Below the pieces are notes generated by a model that was not told the origin of the DNA, made no database searches, and worked only from the letters and a program-made list of their open reading frames with translations. Made by a program: the position numbers and the translations under genes. A DNA stretch of 64,000 nt, taken from contig NC_091046.1 in NCBI RefSeq assembly GCF_963966145.1, forward strand, positions 38,254,001 through 38,318,000, given 5' to 3'. Each line of letters opens with the position of its first letter. Positions within the stretch are counted from its first letter, which is position 1. The DNA comes from Tenebrio molitor (Eukaryota > Arthropoda > Insecta > Coleoptera > Tenebrionidae). Shown one piece after another: positions 23,304 through 41,100 of the stretch.

Positions 23304-23981
23304 TTGAGATTTGCTTCCCAATTAATTTTTTCAAAATACCTACTGTTTGGCTCTGTGCCTTTGTAATTTTTAGTTGTTTACTGGTTGTCGTGGTAAACAT
23401 TACACATACATACCTTGAGTAAAACTATTGAAACAGTTTACATTGCCAGATACGTAGGTAAGTGAACTCTTCAGCTAAGGAGACATTTTAAAGACCGAGG
23501 CCGTGAGGTAAAGAAAAGAGCTTACGCTTCGTACATTGTATTAATTTTTTCCTTCTCCCCCATACGTACTCGTATCAATATTTATTTGATAATAATGAAA
23601 ATTAAACTAAAATCGCGGCTGAAAATGACAAGGTGGCTAATTGTGAAGACCTTGTTAAACTCATCAACAAACGCAAACAACAAATTTCTCGGCATAATTT
23701 TGTAAAGAAACATTATTTTCATTGAAAATGAATGCAATTGAAGAGACTGCGAAAATTGCGTCTGGTTCGTTGTTACCGATCAAATCGAAAGAATGATACA
23801 TTTACATTCAATGTGAAAAATTAGCAATTTCACTTTTTGCTCCCGGCCACGAACGTATTATTTTATTACCTGGCAACGAGAGCTTTGCATCCTTCACTTT
23901 AGGTTGCAACTGTCTAATCAAAATAGTAAACTTGATTTACGTAAAGCGGAGAAGGAAAATAAAGGGTGTTTTTTTTTTCAT
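23304..23981. other. Spacer, nothing recognised
   Basis: AT-rich, with no coding signal, RNA gene or clear repeat ends. Confidence 0.5.
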
Positions 23982-24122
23982 TTGACGTCGAAGTTGGCGT
24001 TGGAGAGTCGATTGAGAACGTACCACTCGTGTAAAAACGTAAGATTTAAACAGCTGATCCGTGATCTGTTATCCGTATAGTCCATTCGCAATCGACTCTT
24101 CAACGCCAACTTCGACGCCAAA
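23982..24122. mobile_element. Short inverted-repeat MITE
   Basis: GTCGAAGTTGGCGTTGGAGA on the left is mirrored by TTCAACGCCAACTTCGAC on the right, with about 80 nt between. Similar AGTTGGCGTTGAA wording occurs at 26463-26680. Exact ends uncertain. Confidence 0.7.
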
Positions 24123-24199
24123 TTTAAAAATTAATCCCCTTGCTTCGCTGCGCTGGCACGTGAATTAAACAGTTACACGCACTAGAAAGCTACCTACCA

Positions 24200-24680
24200 C
24201 TTCTTTTTACTTGTTAAAAAATCTACCAATTTTTTGAATGTTGAATCCAAATCCGACAATAGAAATCTACAAGCATAGCTTCACTCCACTTTCCGTTGTA
24301 ACGCCCCTCTGTAAGTGCTATATCTTAGTAGAAACTCTCCCCATGCTCACCTGAGACAGCTTCTAGTCTATGTGCTTTAGAAAGAAATCCAAATGAGAAC
24401 AGAGAAAATGGATGTTTATATCGTACACTTACAAGAGTTACAAGAGTTAATGTATGAAAAACATTCCTGGTGCCTTGTACCAGTTTTGCGTCTTTTTATT
24501 TCCGAGGAAATTGCAGGATACGCTTTGAGATGGCATACACGTCCTTCTTTCACCAAGTTTGGTTTTAAAAATGATGTCCTTGAGGAGTTTCCGAATTTGA
24601 GGTCCAATAAAAATTCCTTCTTTTATTTTTGCAACACTGATATGAGGAAAAATGTCCTTGAGGTCCCGTCTCCATCTTTA
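24200..24680 (-). pseudogene. Remnant of an arthropod repeat-family protein
   Basis: Read on the minus strand, about 24660-24540 gives LKDIFPHISVAKIKEGIFIG, then PQIRKLLKDIIF and FLGNKKTQNWYKA. After a gap, about 24370-24220 gives EAVSGEHGESFY, a stop, EGRYNGKWSEAMLVDFYCR. These blocks recall a family of uncharacterised, repeat-borne arthropod proteins (FLGN ... GERFHQDI ... EGRYKGKWSEKML). Stops and a deletion between blocks show it is dead. The family name and function are not known to me. Confidence 0.6.
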
Positions 24681-25160
24681 TTCATTGCTTTAATACATAT
24701 AAAATTGTAATTGTATCTATTCCAGCTTATTCTACAATTCCAAATTACACTGACTGGGGGCAATAAATTTTTTTCACCGTCTACTAAAGGTTTTACTTTA
24801 CTATACAAGTACAGATATATTTCTGTTCTTCGGGATTATTGGCTATTGGTCGGTAGTGTCGGTACAGCTTCCCTCGGCCATCTCCCTTCGTGTAACCCCC
24901 TTACAACTCCGTTAACGACAGTCACCACGAACGTTTCAACGCAGTTCGAGTATTGAAATTTATTGAGCTAAAGCTTCACACTCTCATGTTTCTCTTTCAT
25001 ATTCACTGCATAATTCAAGAGAACTGAAGGTTGTTGTAAAATTTTGTCAGCTACTCTCACAAGCATTAATCATAAATATTTTAACTAAACGCAGGGTATT
25101 TTCTCTCAAAAAAAGCATTTTTCACAAAATTTGCTATACTCGCAAAAATGGTTCATTATA
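24681..25160. other. Spacer, nothing recognised
   Basis: No gene-like signal. Short frames here lack motifs. Confidence 0.5.
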
Positions 25161-25898
25161 TCGGGTGTGTCAAAAAGGACGGACAGGCGTTTTAATAGCA
25201 TAGCATAGCATAACATAGACCCCGATTTTGTAACAAAAATTGTTCTGCAGCTTTCAGTTAAAGAAAAAACTCCCAGAAAGTGAAAATAGCAGCAACGCAA
25301 TAGGTAACCAGAATCTACCGTATGTAGGGCAGTAGGGCACCTTTGAGAGTTGACACATACAATTATGTTCCCACATTAATAACAGGATCATTTAGTTTTA
25401 CAGGTAGTTTAGTTGTAACTTCCAAAAGCTCTTGCGCGTTAACGAAAGGCCGAAAACAAAAACAAAATGTTTCTTCATGTTCCATGATTTGTATACTATG
25501 GCGGCCAAAAAATTTTGGCCGTCATTTTCTTGACATTCAAGTAAAGTGTAAATAGACCTTTAGGAATCGTAACCTCGCTTTCGATTCTTGTCATTTTGAC
25601 AATCAATTTAAACTGTTTGAAGCTCAGAAATTCCAAAAATCCGACATGAATAAACAAAATTAGAGCAATCGGACATAGACAACGTGAGGTAAACGTTCTG
25701 TGTAGTAGAAATGACAAAATAATTTTGAGTTTTGAAATTTATCACCCAAAAAATAACGTTCATAATCAAGACGGTAATCATGATGACAATAAAGTACGGA
25801 TTACAATTTTTTTTTTGAATTGACAGACAATGACGGCCAAAATTTTTTGGCCGGCATAGTATACATTCTTTGGTGTCCGTCTTTTTTGACACACCCGA
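25161..25898. mobile_element. Outer MITE with TCGGGTGTGTC ends
   Basis: TCGGGTGTGTCAAAAAGGAC at 25161 and the near-complement ending at 25898 are inverted termini of about 27 bp, flanked by TA (25159-25160, 25899-25900). A second complete MITE (25496-25859) sits inside near the right end. A small GCATA tandem repeat lies at about 25197-25220. Confidence 0.85.
25496..25859. mobile_element. Inner MITE, 364 bp, CTATGGCGGCC ends
   Basis: Inverted termini CTATGGCGGCCAAAAAATTT and its near-complement are flanked by TA (25494-25495, 25860-25861). Related to 9012-9367 by its ends. Inserted into the element at 25161-25898. Confidence 0.85.
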
Positions 25899-25903
25899 TA
25901 TAA

Positions 25904-26462
25904 CTCTTTCATGCCGCCGGCCGTTATCGACGGTTTTGCATGATTCAAAATCCACCGGGAACGTTAAATTCCCGGCCTAGTACTTACAAAAGTGACCTTG
26001 GTTAAAAATTCACTAGAGAATGGGCTGGCAGCATTGATTCTTAAATGTCAACAAATTTTGACATAGAAGTTACTTTCGTTGAATTAATTAATAATAATTT
26101 TTTACTTTTTAAAAATGATTTAAATTCGTCGACATGAAAAATGTTGTGGATTACACGTCCAGAAAATGTTTTGCGAGTGCTGGTACTCTCAAGCGGACGA
26201 AAAGTATCTCTTTTTCGGCCGCACTTTTCTAACCCTGGACCGTGGCGCCATCTATTGGTCTCTTTAGCAAGTTAACAACGAAACCGACAAAACCGAGTAA
26301 ACCGACTGAAAACAAATGAAAATTTTACAATTAAATTTAACCAGTGTTTTATTTGTCCGAAAAAGTGTTGTAATGTTTATTTCTGGTGTTTATTTGGTGC
26401 ATAATAAGAAAATGAACGTCATATAATCGATAGCAACAACGTGATGAAGAAATGTGTAATAC
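25904..26462. other. Spacer, nothing recognised
   Basis: No supported gene. A GC-richer piece at about 26190-26270 contains GGCGCCATCTATTGG but no identifiable function. Confidence 0.5.
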
Positions 26463-26680
26463 AGGGTCATTATAAATGATTGTCCCATCGCAGTTGGCGT
26501 TGAAAACCCACACAAATTCGGGATGTGCCGCTCTTTTCGCAACGTTAGACAAACTAGTAGACAAATTTCCACTACCGCCAGCAGCGCTACCTATCGGCGA
26601 TGCTAGTCTCACTCATGTTATAAAGCTTGCGGCACATTCAACTACGTCACCAACGCCTACTGCGAATAGCACAATCCAGG
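26463..26680. mobile_element. Palindromic MITE, imperfect arms
   Basis: The left part CAGGGTCATTATAAATGATT, continuing GTCCCATCGCAGTTGGCGTT, has an imperfect inverted match (AACGCCTACTGCGAATAGCA) near 26650-26680. A frame of 164 codons starting at 26476 reads from this repeat into unrelated downstream sequence and is not a gene. Confidence 0.6.
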
Positions 26681-27148
26681 TAACTCAATTTTTTTTTATT
26701 CGATCGCACGTTATTTACAAAGTTGACCTTTTGACATTGATTCTTTCAGTTCTATCCATTCTTCCTGTTTTGTTTCAATTATTTCGATTTCCACATATTT
26801 TTGATAACTGGCTAGCATTTGACGTAACACATTTTTCATCACCAACTAATCACAACTTACATTCATTGGTACTTTCTTTTGTTATTGTTACGTATTTCTT
26901 ATCACTTCACGCGTCTAGGTTCACAGTCAACAAAAACGGTTTTCACTTATTAAAAATCTTTAAAAAATGAATATCTGAATGTGAACTGTACAAAGTGATC
27001 AGTATCTAGTTCTTGTTGAGCTCAATCTGAATTTTTATTCGTCGTTCCACTTTTTCATTGAACAATACATTTAAGACATGGAGTAACATTGGTAGATACA
27101 GATAGTAAATGAAGCATTGGTTTAAAAAAATAAAACTGTATTTACTCC

Positions 27149-27154
27149 TTTATT
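27149..27154 (-). terminator. Candidate poly(A) signal for CTCF
   Basis: AATAAA on the minus strand, about 240 nt beyond the CTCF stop. Several TTTATT-like motifs exist nearby, so this choice is tentative. Confidence 0.4.
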
Positions 27155-27394
27155 AACTAAATGTTATTACATCTAGAAATAACATTAAATATATACAAAA
27201 ATTACCTAACCTGTAAACTGGAATTAAATATATACAAACTTTTACAGTGCTAAAAATCATTCTAAAAAAATAGTACAACTAAAAATTAATCAAATAATTT
27301 AAATTTAACCTTAATGTGTAGATCTTATAACTCTTTCTTTACAAAATTTGCTGATGTTGAACATTGTCCCAAAATGATTATAAAAAGTGAAAGT

Positions 27395-31348
<3,954 letters not shown>

Positions 31349-31369
31349 ACTGCACGCGTTAGCGAGACA

Positions 31370-32230
31370 CCTGGAAGAGATGAAAAAGCGTTTTTGTGAT
31401 TTTTCTTGTATTTTTCAAGAGACTGTCGTCGCGTTAAATACGTGAGAAAATTACATTTGTTTGTGTACATTAAGGATGGAACGTGTTTGTTCAGTTTGAT
31501 TGGAGCGGTTTTCCCTCCAAATTCGCTGGCTTGAAAGGTGGGATTAAAATTGGAAACTGTTTGTCAAGGTAGACTGACGCCATTTTCCCATTTAACTGCA
31601 GCTGCGTTAAAAATAGGACGCCGACTTGGTTTTCGCCTCGATAAACTCCTGAAGGAGCTCCATCCGGAAATTTCGTAATTAATTCCGACGATTCCCTGAC
31701 AATCCATACTTAACAAAGTTGGATGTAGGGGGCATTTCAACAAAAATTTCGAGAAATTAGCACGGTTGGCGCTGTCATCAACGTGGAGAAGAGATAAAGG
31801 GGAAAGTGTCGCCGTGCATAAAAATACCGATTTTCCGCGTTCCTGTGCCCGTTGGGGATTCAAACTGGTGCCAAATTAAGGGGCAACGCATGCCGCAACT
31901 GGATATTGTGCGAATTTACGCGTGACGGTCGGGTTATGTCCGTATTTGTGGAAATTGAACTCACCTTTTAACTCCAAGAATGTCCTGTGAGGGCGTATCG
32001 CAATGGCAGCGTCTGTTCGATGTACTCAGAGATGGCGAGGCCAGCGGAGCAAATAGGACAAGGAGAGAGATGTCGTGCGCGTGCGTCAGACGCGACCCGT
32101 CGGCCAATAGGAGCGGAGCTATGTAGCGGCGGATTGATTTGAAACGTCCGTTTTTCAAATACTGGTTTGGGGTTGGGTACTAAATTGTTTTGATTTTTTC
32201 TTTTCGTTGGTATCTCCAAATTGCTCATTT
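31370..32230 (-). promoter_or_regulatory. CTCF 5' UTR, leader intron and probable promoter
   Basis: The coding exon starts with about 22 nt of leader (31349-31370) after a CTCTTCCAG acceptor. An upstream noncoding exon appears to end at 31965 before GTGAGT. The GC-richer block at about 31960-32200 is the probable first exon and promoter. No TATA box was evident. Inferred from splice signals and composition only. Confidence 0.5.
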
Positions 32231-35139
32231 TTTAATCAAAAGAGTAAAAGACATTAAAGGGGTTAGCTTTTTAAAACCGGTCAAGGCTTAGGCGCGTGTG
32301 TGATAGGTCACGCAAGTGTTTCCGTCATACATTAATAATCAATTTGCCAATAAAGGTTCGATCGATCAACCATTTCAAAGATTATAAACTTAAAAAAATA
32401 CACTGACTGCAGCAAAAATGATTGATAATATACGACATTTATATTGAAAAATTTAGAAACTTAAACTGAGGCAGTAATATATGGAACTCCTACTTTCATA
32501 ACATAGTTATTATCTCCATTATCTGTAACTAGAAAAAATATTGTTGAATAATGGGTCGTCACCTTAAATGTGCTCGTGGAGACCTTTCCCCTTTAGTTGC
32601 GGTGATTTGTGTGAACTGGACATTTAACCCTAAACTATTAAAATTGAATCCGATTGACACGAGTAAATCACGTAGGCAGAAATCGATAAAAGCGAATGCT
32701 ATTTATTGATGACCAGTCGTTGTAAAAACAATTTATTAATGGTAAAAATTAATGGGTTGGTAAACACGGGTCGGCAAAATTTGACTTTGTGAACGTGAAA
32801 AAATTAGGTTTTTAGATTGGAAACAAATGGGTAAAAGGGAAATATTTCAGTTTTGTGCAATTTGCCAATCAACATTAGTCAGTCACAATATTTTTTTCTA
32901 GCCTAAAATTCATGCGTAACATTTATGAATTAATGTTGTGCTAACATTAACAATGCCTTTATGCCTTTGTGTTTTAACAGTAGTTTTTCCACTGTAGCCA
33001 CGTCAATTTTTAGATTCCCACAGTAATCTTCTTTCATATATCTTTCGCCTTACTCTTCACTTACAACTCTAAAATTTTTCAACAGTGTAGTACAATTGTG
33101 AAAATAAAAGAATCAATTTTTAGACTCGCATTACATCCTAAGTTCTAGAATTTTTGTAATATGTCTTCTACTAAGATTTTGTAATAAAGAATTTTATTAC
33201 ATATTGTCAAGAAAATTTTAAATGCTGTTCGTGCTTTTTTTCAGAAGTATCCTGGGTTTGACGTTATGAACGTTGGCTCAACAAAAATTTCTCAAGTTTC
33301 GCGTCATTTAATTTTTTCAGGGGAAATTCGAATGATTTTTTGACCTTGGGATTACATCAATTGTTTTTTATCCAATATAAACCACGTGCTCTATTCCATT
33401 CAAATCAAATATATTTTATTTCCCATTTTTGTGATATACATACCTATTTCAAACTTTACATTTAAAAAACTTTAACAACAACGCTTCTCGGGTATAAGGC
33501 TTTTCAACGGTGGAAAGTCCCGACTACAATTAGGCAAATGATAAACTTCGGAAAAATGAAATAAGTAAAAAATGAATAATTAAGAAGACATTTATTCGAA
33601 AACGGTACTTGGTAGGCAAAAAATATATAAGCACCTACTAAATAATACTGGACGGTCTCCACATAACAGCTAGATAGTTAAATTTATGTCAGGCTGTGTA
33701 ATTTTAAGAAACCAATCGCTCAACCGCGTACTATTCAACGTTTCCAACAAGCTAAATATTTTTGCGTTGCAGGAGGTGGCAATACACAATTTAAATCAAT
33801 CCAGTTGCGTCATTTGGTCCTTTCGAGGAATGTGGTACAGATTTTGTTTGCTCTTCTTGTGCGTCACTTCAGTGTTAAATTAAATCGAAAATACAAACGA
33901 AACACTAACGATATTTGTCGGTTTGAACAGTTTTAATGAGTTTAAACATTACATCATTTTACGATCTTATGTTGAAAAACGAAAACGAGACTTCTTTCAT
34001 GTTCCAAAAAATTGTCTGATTCAAATTTTGCGTCAAAGAACTGACTTACTGTAATTTCAATTAAAACTTTTCACACTTGGAGTGATAGGCACCACTAATT
34101 GAATCTTTATCTTTAGTGGAATAATTTCTAATGGTTTTAACCATTAGAATTGTAATTAGAAAAAGTACGTTTTGCAACATGAGGTAGGTAAACATTTTCA
34201 GTTCGAGTAATTAATTTTATATTATGAAAAACATGTTTAAAATATATATAGTAAAATCAAAAATATTGATAATTCCTTTTCTCTCCTAACGTTCCTATTG
34301 CTGTAAGTAGTGTTTAAAGAGCTTTATGAAATGTCAGGGCTTTGTACAATGTTTTTTAATAGAACTTAATGCAGTTCATAATTTTTTATTTAGCATCCAA
34401 TATGTTACTTTCGTAAGTAATAATACTACAGTTGGTTGTAAGTCGCTAATATTCCTCAACTACATAAACAAAGGCATTAGAATGATAAATTGTGGCAGTA
34501 TATTTCTGTTAGAACATATTTCAACATAAGGAAAATATTTGATAATTTAATTCCCATTAAATTAATCTGTTACATGTAAAACAAAAATACACAATGTGAA
34601 AATAAAGTGGTAACACAATCGTGTAACTTTCAATATAAAAAATCACTATACATATTTTGTGTAACTTACACATAGGCAAAAATATATACAATTAGCATAT
34701 TTATCAGTTCTTTTAATGCGATTGTACAGAGCATGAAAATAGTCCTAACTAAAAAGTATAAAATCTCATTTAAAGTTAAATGTTTTAACAATATAACTTA
34801 AAAAAAACATATAGTAACAAAAAATATATTCACTAGAACATAGACGTATAAATGTATACCAGAGTTGACAGTGATAATAAGTTATTTTATAACTGTCAAC
34901 TCTGCTAGACATAATTTAACAATATCACTTAAGCTGATAGGAATTTTATGAAAACCTACAGAATTAAAGCAAAAATATTTTTGTGAACGAAATCCGAACT
35001 TTGATTTATACAGGAATGTGAACTTTAAATATTGTCATTGACTGCAGGCACCAGCAACTAGAAACTTAGGACCAGTTTAAATATGCAAATTAAATACAAA
35101 ACAATATACAATAAATTTTTCAACACTTTATGAATCAAA
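32231..35139. other. Intergenic DNA between CTCF and MOSPD2
   Basis: AT-rich, with no supported gene. Short frames of 65-67 codons at 33.7 and 34.3 kb have no motif. A perfect 13-bp hairpin at 34860-34904 is the only ordered structure I noticed. Confidence 0.55.
34860..34904. repeat. Perfect 13-bp hairpin downstream of MOSPD2
   Basis: CAGAGTTGACAGT at 34860-34872 and ACTGTCAACTCTG at 34892-34904 are exact complements around a 19-nt AT-rich loop. It lies about 270 nt past the MOSPD2 stop. It may be a small MITE or a structured 3' UTR element; I cannot distinguish these. Confidence 0.75.
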
Positions 35140-35145
35140 TTTATT
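35140..35145 (-). terminator. Candidate poly(A) signal for MOSPD2
   Basis: AATAAA on the minus strand, 30 nt after the stop codon, which would give a very short 3' UTR. Confidence 0.5.
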
Positions 35146-35174
35146 TCAATTGGGCCTGCTTCCGATAGTTATTG

Positions 35175-38100
35175 TTATGGGGCACTGCACGAACCGGTGT
35201 ATCCCTCCTTGCTCTCCAAATGTACAACATATGACAACAAAATCCCCAAAACGACAACTAATACAACTGTTATCATTTGAAAATATTGAATACGTTTAAC
35301 GGCCCCGTGCAGCTCCCTTTGGCACTCCGTCAAGTTATTTACTTTCGTTAAAAGTTGGCTGTTGTTCGGCTGTTCGCCCTCGGGGGATCCACTCCATACA
35401 CCTACCGCGTTACCGTTCTTAGTGACTTCATTGGTTTGCGCACATTTAAGACGATGCTGGTTGATCTTCCTTCCCGATGTATCCTACAAAATAAAAATAT
35501 ACACATAACAACAAAGATTCTTGAAGTTATTCTTATACCGTGCCATCAGCAATTATTTAGATCAAAGGAAACTTTGAGATTTTGGACGTACTTCCACAGA
35601 TGCTTTGGAAAGCATGGAAGTATTTCTGGTTGCATATACCTGTTTCAATTTAAATTTGGAAATTTTTGTCGAAACTCGATCAAACAGGCAACAGCGCTGT
35701 ATGTCCATTCTCCGTTATTAAAAACATTACGAAGGTAATATGAATCTTTTATATTCTGAAGTAAAAACCATTTTTGCGTTAAAATCTGATCAATAGTGAC
35801 AGTTGTTTGACGTTTATAAGCTAAAGTTAGCAAGATTGGAAAAATCTGACACTGTCAAAGTCACAGCCGCCCCTTATCCAAGTAATTGTTGATGGCACCA
35901 TACAATATGCCCCACAAAAAGTGATAGAAGGTCGTTATGGAAAACAAAATTTCTGAAGGCGCGCAGAGTAACTTAACAAACTGTCATTTGGTAATTCTAA
36001 TATTTACGTGAATTTTGTTTAAAAAAAAATGGTTTTCACTCTAGAACACAAAAGGTTCATGCCAGAATCTTATTTTCGAAATTGGAATAAAGAAAATAGT
36101 CACTAGGTTTACCATGCACAGCATTGTTTGTTGGAGTTTAGAGTTTAGACAAACTCTCTTTTCTCTTTTCACCAACACTATTAGTATGACGGAAGCTACG
36201 CAGTACGTTTTCAAAAGTTTTGTTCTCCATAGCCCTCTTTTGTCTAAATAATTTAACAATTTTTAACGTTATTTACGATTAATTCATAAATGCTTTTGGA
36301 AAAATTAGAATATTAGAAACAAGCATTTTTCGAATATCCACAAATGTTGCTGAAGATAGGTTATGATTTTTGTGAACTTTGGAAAGAAGTTAAACAGCCC
36401 TTTGTGTTAAAATGAAGGCGTACCTTCCACAGTTGGGCTAAATCCTGGTTCATTTCACTTGCTTCAATGACTGTACTCATCACAAGGAATTTGTCTCGAG
36501 ACAGGCCACCTAGCTGGAAGCCGGGCAAAAGAGTCACATGCACTGTTGCTCGAGCTCCAGGCGTTAAGCAGCCCACACTAGGCCGAACGCGGAACTTCTC
36601 AGGGGATGTGGTTTTTAACTGAAATTATTCATGTCACACACCGACAATTGTTAGGTGTGTCATTACCTTAAAAGACAAGATGATGGAGCTGTCAGTGTTT
36701 TGTAGTTCCAAAGTACTGACCAGTTCTGTCCCTTCTTTAATGAAGGTGATGATGCTAGATGGTTGCACACTAAGGGCACTTCCATCTGAAACCATATTTG
36801 ACTCAATATGATGTTGGATAACTTAGACCACACCAAATTTTTGGTGTGCTAAATATATCTTTTTAAATATAGAAGAAGAAGGAAATCCAACATACCGTGA
36901 TCTTTGTCTCCACTCCCTTCTGGTGACTCTGACATCGAAGACCCATCAGCAAAATGAACCTGTCATTACATTTTATTGATTAACATTTCAGCTAGCCCAC
37001 TATAGCAATGCTTGCGCACATGTACAAGGAGCAGACAATAAATATATTCCATTAAAACAAAAAATTAAATGCAACTGGTTAATATTTACCATGGGTGATG
37101 CTTCTGCAACGCTTCAATTAAAGATCCCGAATAAACTCGTTTTAATTACGCAATCAAATCAAGAACGTTCAAACGTCATCTTGATTATCATGAATTTGGA
37201 GGTCAAAAACGAAAATTAACAAGCGTCAGGAATAATCACAAAGAACGACAGTGTGTTTAACATCCACCTTCGGAATTTAATGTAAGTTACGTATCATTAA
37301 ACAGAATGGAATTTCTATTAAAAACAAAGAAAACCGATCGAAAATCCATCTTGTTAAATCTAAATGTTCCAACTGTGTTTTATCTAAATTAATCCCAAAA
37401 TATTTTTAGCTAGAATATTTACTGCGAATTGAAACAGTTTACACGTGTTTTACAAATTTGTCGATGACCAAACCAGTGGAACACACAATTTGTGTAAATT
37501 TTTCCAGCAAGGTGAACAGTTAATAATTATTGTTATTTTGAGTTGCAGCAGCTTTGTAAATTGTTGGCACTAATAAAGTCCTGAAGTATAAACAGTGATC
37601 TTTCGCGCCAGTTAAAAATATATATCCGCAAAACTAATTATAAACAATATCGATGTTTGCTGGCATATGTTCACGTGGAAAGGTCAGAATGGGTCAAGTC
37701 TACCTTACTGATGTCAAATAGCATGCATTAAGAGAACAAAAATTACTCGGTGCGCTTATGGACAATCAATCAATACAATTCGTTTGAAGTCAGTGACTGC
37801 ACAAGAAACTCCAAACAAAATCAATACTAAAACAATACACATTTCCAAATTAAATTGGACGAACGGAAGCTTTTACGATCTTACCTTTCTGTTGGTCGAG
37901 ATGGGCGTGCTGGTGTTATTGGTAAAGCTTTCCTGGGGTTCCGGAAGGAAACTGAATGTGTAATCGTTCTGTCCTCCCCAGCACGTTAGAGCCTGATCCA
38001 GGGGGACATATTCTTTTATGTCTTTCTTACTTAAAAATTTTATTTTTTGGACCGCTTTTTCTGGTAGCCAAGATTTTATAATCTTAAAGGCAGCTGAAAG

Positions 38101-41100
38101 AAAAACGGATTCACTTCGTGGAAGTCTGAACGGGAAATTGGCGAAATGTACAAAGTCGACGTGATTTATTTGTTTCCTACGTTTGCAATTTTTACACTTT
38201 GGTCTAACATCGACAAAGTGCGATAGTTGTGAAATCGTCGACGTCGAACGGAACTTTCTGTTTTAACCCTGAGTGTTTTTACACGTCGAAGGTCTTGGAA
38301 AGCCAAGGGACAGTTATGCAAGTTGCATTTTCTTTAATTAGATTCAGTTACGTATAAAAAAAATGAACAAATATCTGATTGATCATTATTATTAAATATT
38401 TATCATTTACGCGCTATCTTATAAAATAATATTTTGATAAAGAAAATAAACCTTCTACTTTTTTAAGGTCACGTTATCGTTATTATTCTTCCAGTATTCA
38501 TTTTGCTAAACAAGTGGTCTTTTATAACAAACACAGATGTCTTCCCCGCATGACTCAATTTAACCAAAACTGATACATATTTTTATAAAACCTGTATATT
38601 GATCAAGTGTAGCAACCGCATTAATAATTTAACTTCACACTCTTATCGCTGAACTTTTATTATATTTCTATTTTAAATGGTAAGATGAAACATAACTAAC
38701 GGTCACATGATTTACTTAATTACTAACTTTGACAAGCGAAAAAAAAATTTAAGTGCATGGTCAAATACTCAAATCCATATTTATATAAATAATGGACATT
38801 ATTAAATCTTTATTCGGCACTGCCGTAACCATTTAAATAAATTAAATTTTGTAAAACCGTAAAAGTTAACTAAACAAATTGAGTGGAAATGTAATTTACA
38901 TTTGGCTTCAAAAAAAAAAAAAAACGGGAAATGAAATTTGACCTAATGTGAATTGGAAATTTAATTTGTCAATTTATGTCTGTTTGACAGTAGTATTTGT
39001 ATTTGCATAACAGGCATTTCTGACACATAAGTGTAGTTTTTTAACCTAAATTCTAAAAGACCGTTTCAAACTATAAAAATTTAATAAAATCTGACAGAAC
39101 TTTTTCTGACAGTTCCCGTTTTTTTTTTTTTTGAAGCCAACCGTACGTGTTTTTCCTAAAAGTAGATAGGAATATAATTTATGTTATTGCTTTACAATTG
39201 CATGTGACACGTCGTTAGTTAAATAAAGTGGTAGGTAAATTGTTAAATTAAATGGATTTCAAGCGATAAAATTTACGTAAAACGAGGAATTATTTTTTTA
39301 CAATTGATAACGAACAATCGACTTTATTAATTGATCCAACGGTTCAATAGAACATTGATTTTGTGATATGTAATGAGAAATTGGAATTCTAACGAAATCT
39401 AATAATACATTAACATCCCATGTCGAAACTGAAGAAAAAATAAATAACTCAACGAAATTTATAAAATATACATTTTTTTTTGATAAAATTATAAAAGGAA
39501 AATGTCACTTTATCTGTGTTTTAAAACCCATTTCGACTGACGTATGACTTATGAGTATCTCAATCTGGTCAGATAGTATATCATGTTTTTTATCAGTCCC
39601 ATTGTATCACAGAGTTCACAAAACAAACTTTGTACAGTAGTTATTTTTAGATGTAGCCATCTTCACTGATTCTCGTTTAATCCATTCAGAATTTAAATGT
39701 AATACCGATACGATACGAGTTTTAAATTCTCCACTAACCTATATTTAATAGCAAAATACGTCGTTCCCAGAACATTATCATAAAATCAGCGACTTGAACG
39801 TTACGTAAATCGCAGATAAGAAACCAATATGGCTCATCGCATATTCATATACCTACATGACGTAATAAAACGATAAAAAAAGTCGTTTTTGCGCCATAAA
39901 AGTCTGCCTATTACAAGTTTCAGTTACAGTGAAACCGAGTTTAGAGTCAATTACACAGTAATTAGAGGTCACCAATCTTTTGTAATGACTCATCAATGTC
40001 TTGATGGCAACTTTTACAAATAAAAATTGGGAAATAATTTTTATTACCTACATGATTTTGTCAAAGTTTAGATTCATATTTTAATTGTCATCCTAACGTT
40101 TGTTTAATAAATAGATGTTGATAAGGGCAAACAATACAAAATCTCATTCAATCTGAAAGGAGATAAATTTTATGTGAAAATAAGATGAACATTTTAAATG
40201 TTGTTTTTGTTAACAGTAAGTCACTATGAAATTGTTCATTATTTAATTTTTCATGTAGGAATGTGGCCATCAATTACTTCATTATTTGAAGTAACTCTTG
40301 ACCTTTAATTGTGTTATCTGTTGGTTAAGTAACTACCTACTTAAAATAAATACACTATTTGGCTTGAGCCAAATGAAATAAAAAAAATAGATTCATTAAT
40401 CCTATCCAAAAACGTGACATGTTGGAATTTAAATTATTTCTGTTAGGAAAAATAAACAACTACTGTAACTACCTATGTAAATTATCATCCAGTTCTTATC
40501 TAATCTACATTGTATTTCCATGTAATAAAGCTGTTACAATGTACAAATAACAACTTAATGTAGTAATAGGAAAACACTTACCATTTAATATCCAGGGCAT
40601 CTCAAAAATAAGTATATAATTGAGGAAATAAGGATAATATTGTTTGAATAGGCCTATTAAATATTTTGTAAATTCTAAGTCCATATTTGCTAATCCACAC
40701 CCTTCCATATCAAAAAATAGAGTGATAGGTTTGCCCTTGTCTTGCCTTAATTAAAAAAGGAAAATGAGAATGTTTCACTTAAAAATGCTAGTGTAAATAC
40801 CTCTCTAATCGTTCAAACCAATAGACAACACATCGTTTCAAATCATCCATGTTGTGAGTACCTTTCACATATTTTTTACATTTAAATATGAACAGACTGC
40901 ACCCATCTTTATCACATCCACTAGGAAAGAATCCACCCTGTACAATAATATCCATTTTTACATTGTCATTCACCTCTAAAAATTTCAATTATGTAATTAC
41001 ACACTTAAAAAAATTAAATCATTTGAGTACCATTAACTTTGAAATCTTTTCTCCAAGTTACAGTTTCCCACATCATGTTTAGTGCCTCTGTTTGATTAGA

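Noticed and set aside
26476..26970. Open frame of 164 codons on the plus strand
   Set aside because: It begins inside a palindromic MITE and runs into unrelated AT-rich DNA. It has no domain and no supporting splice or promoter context.
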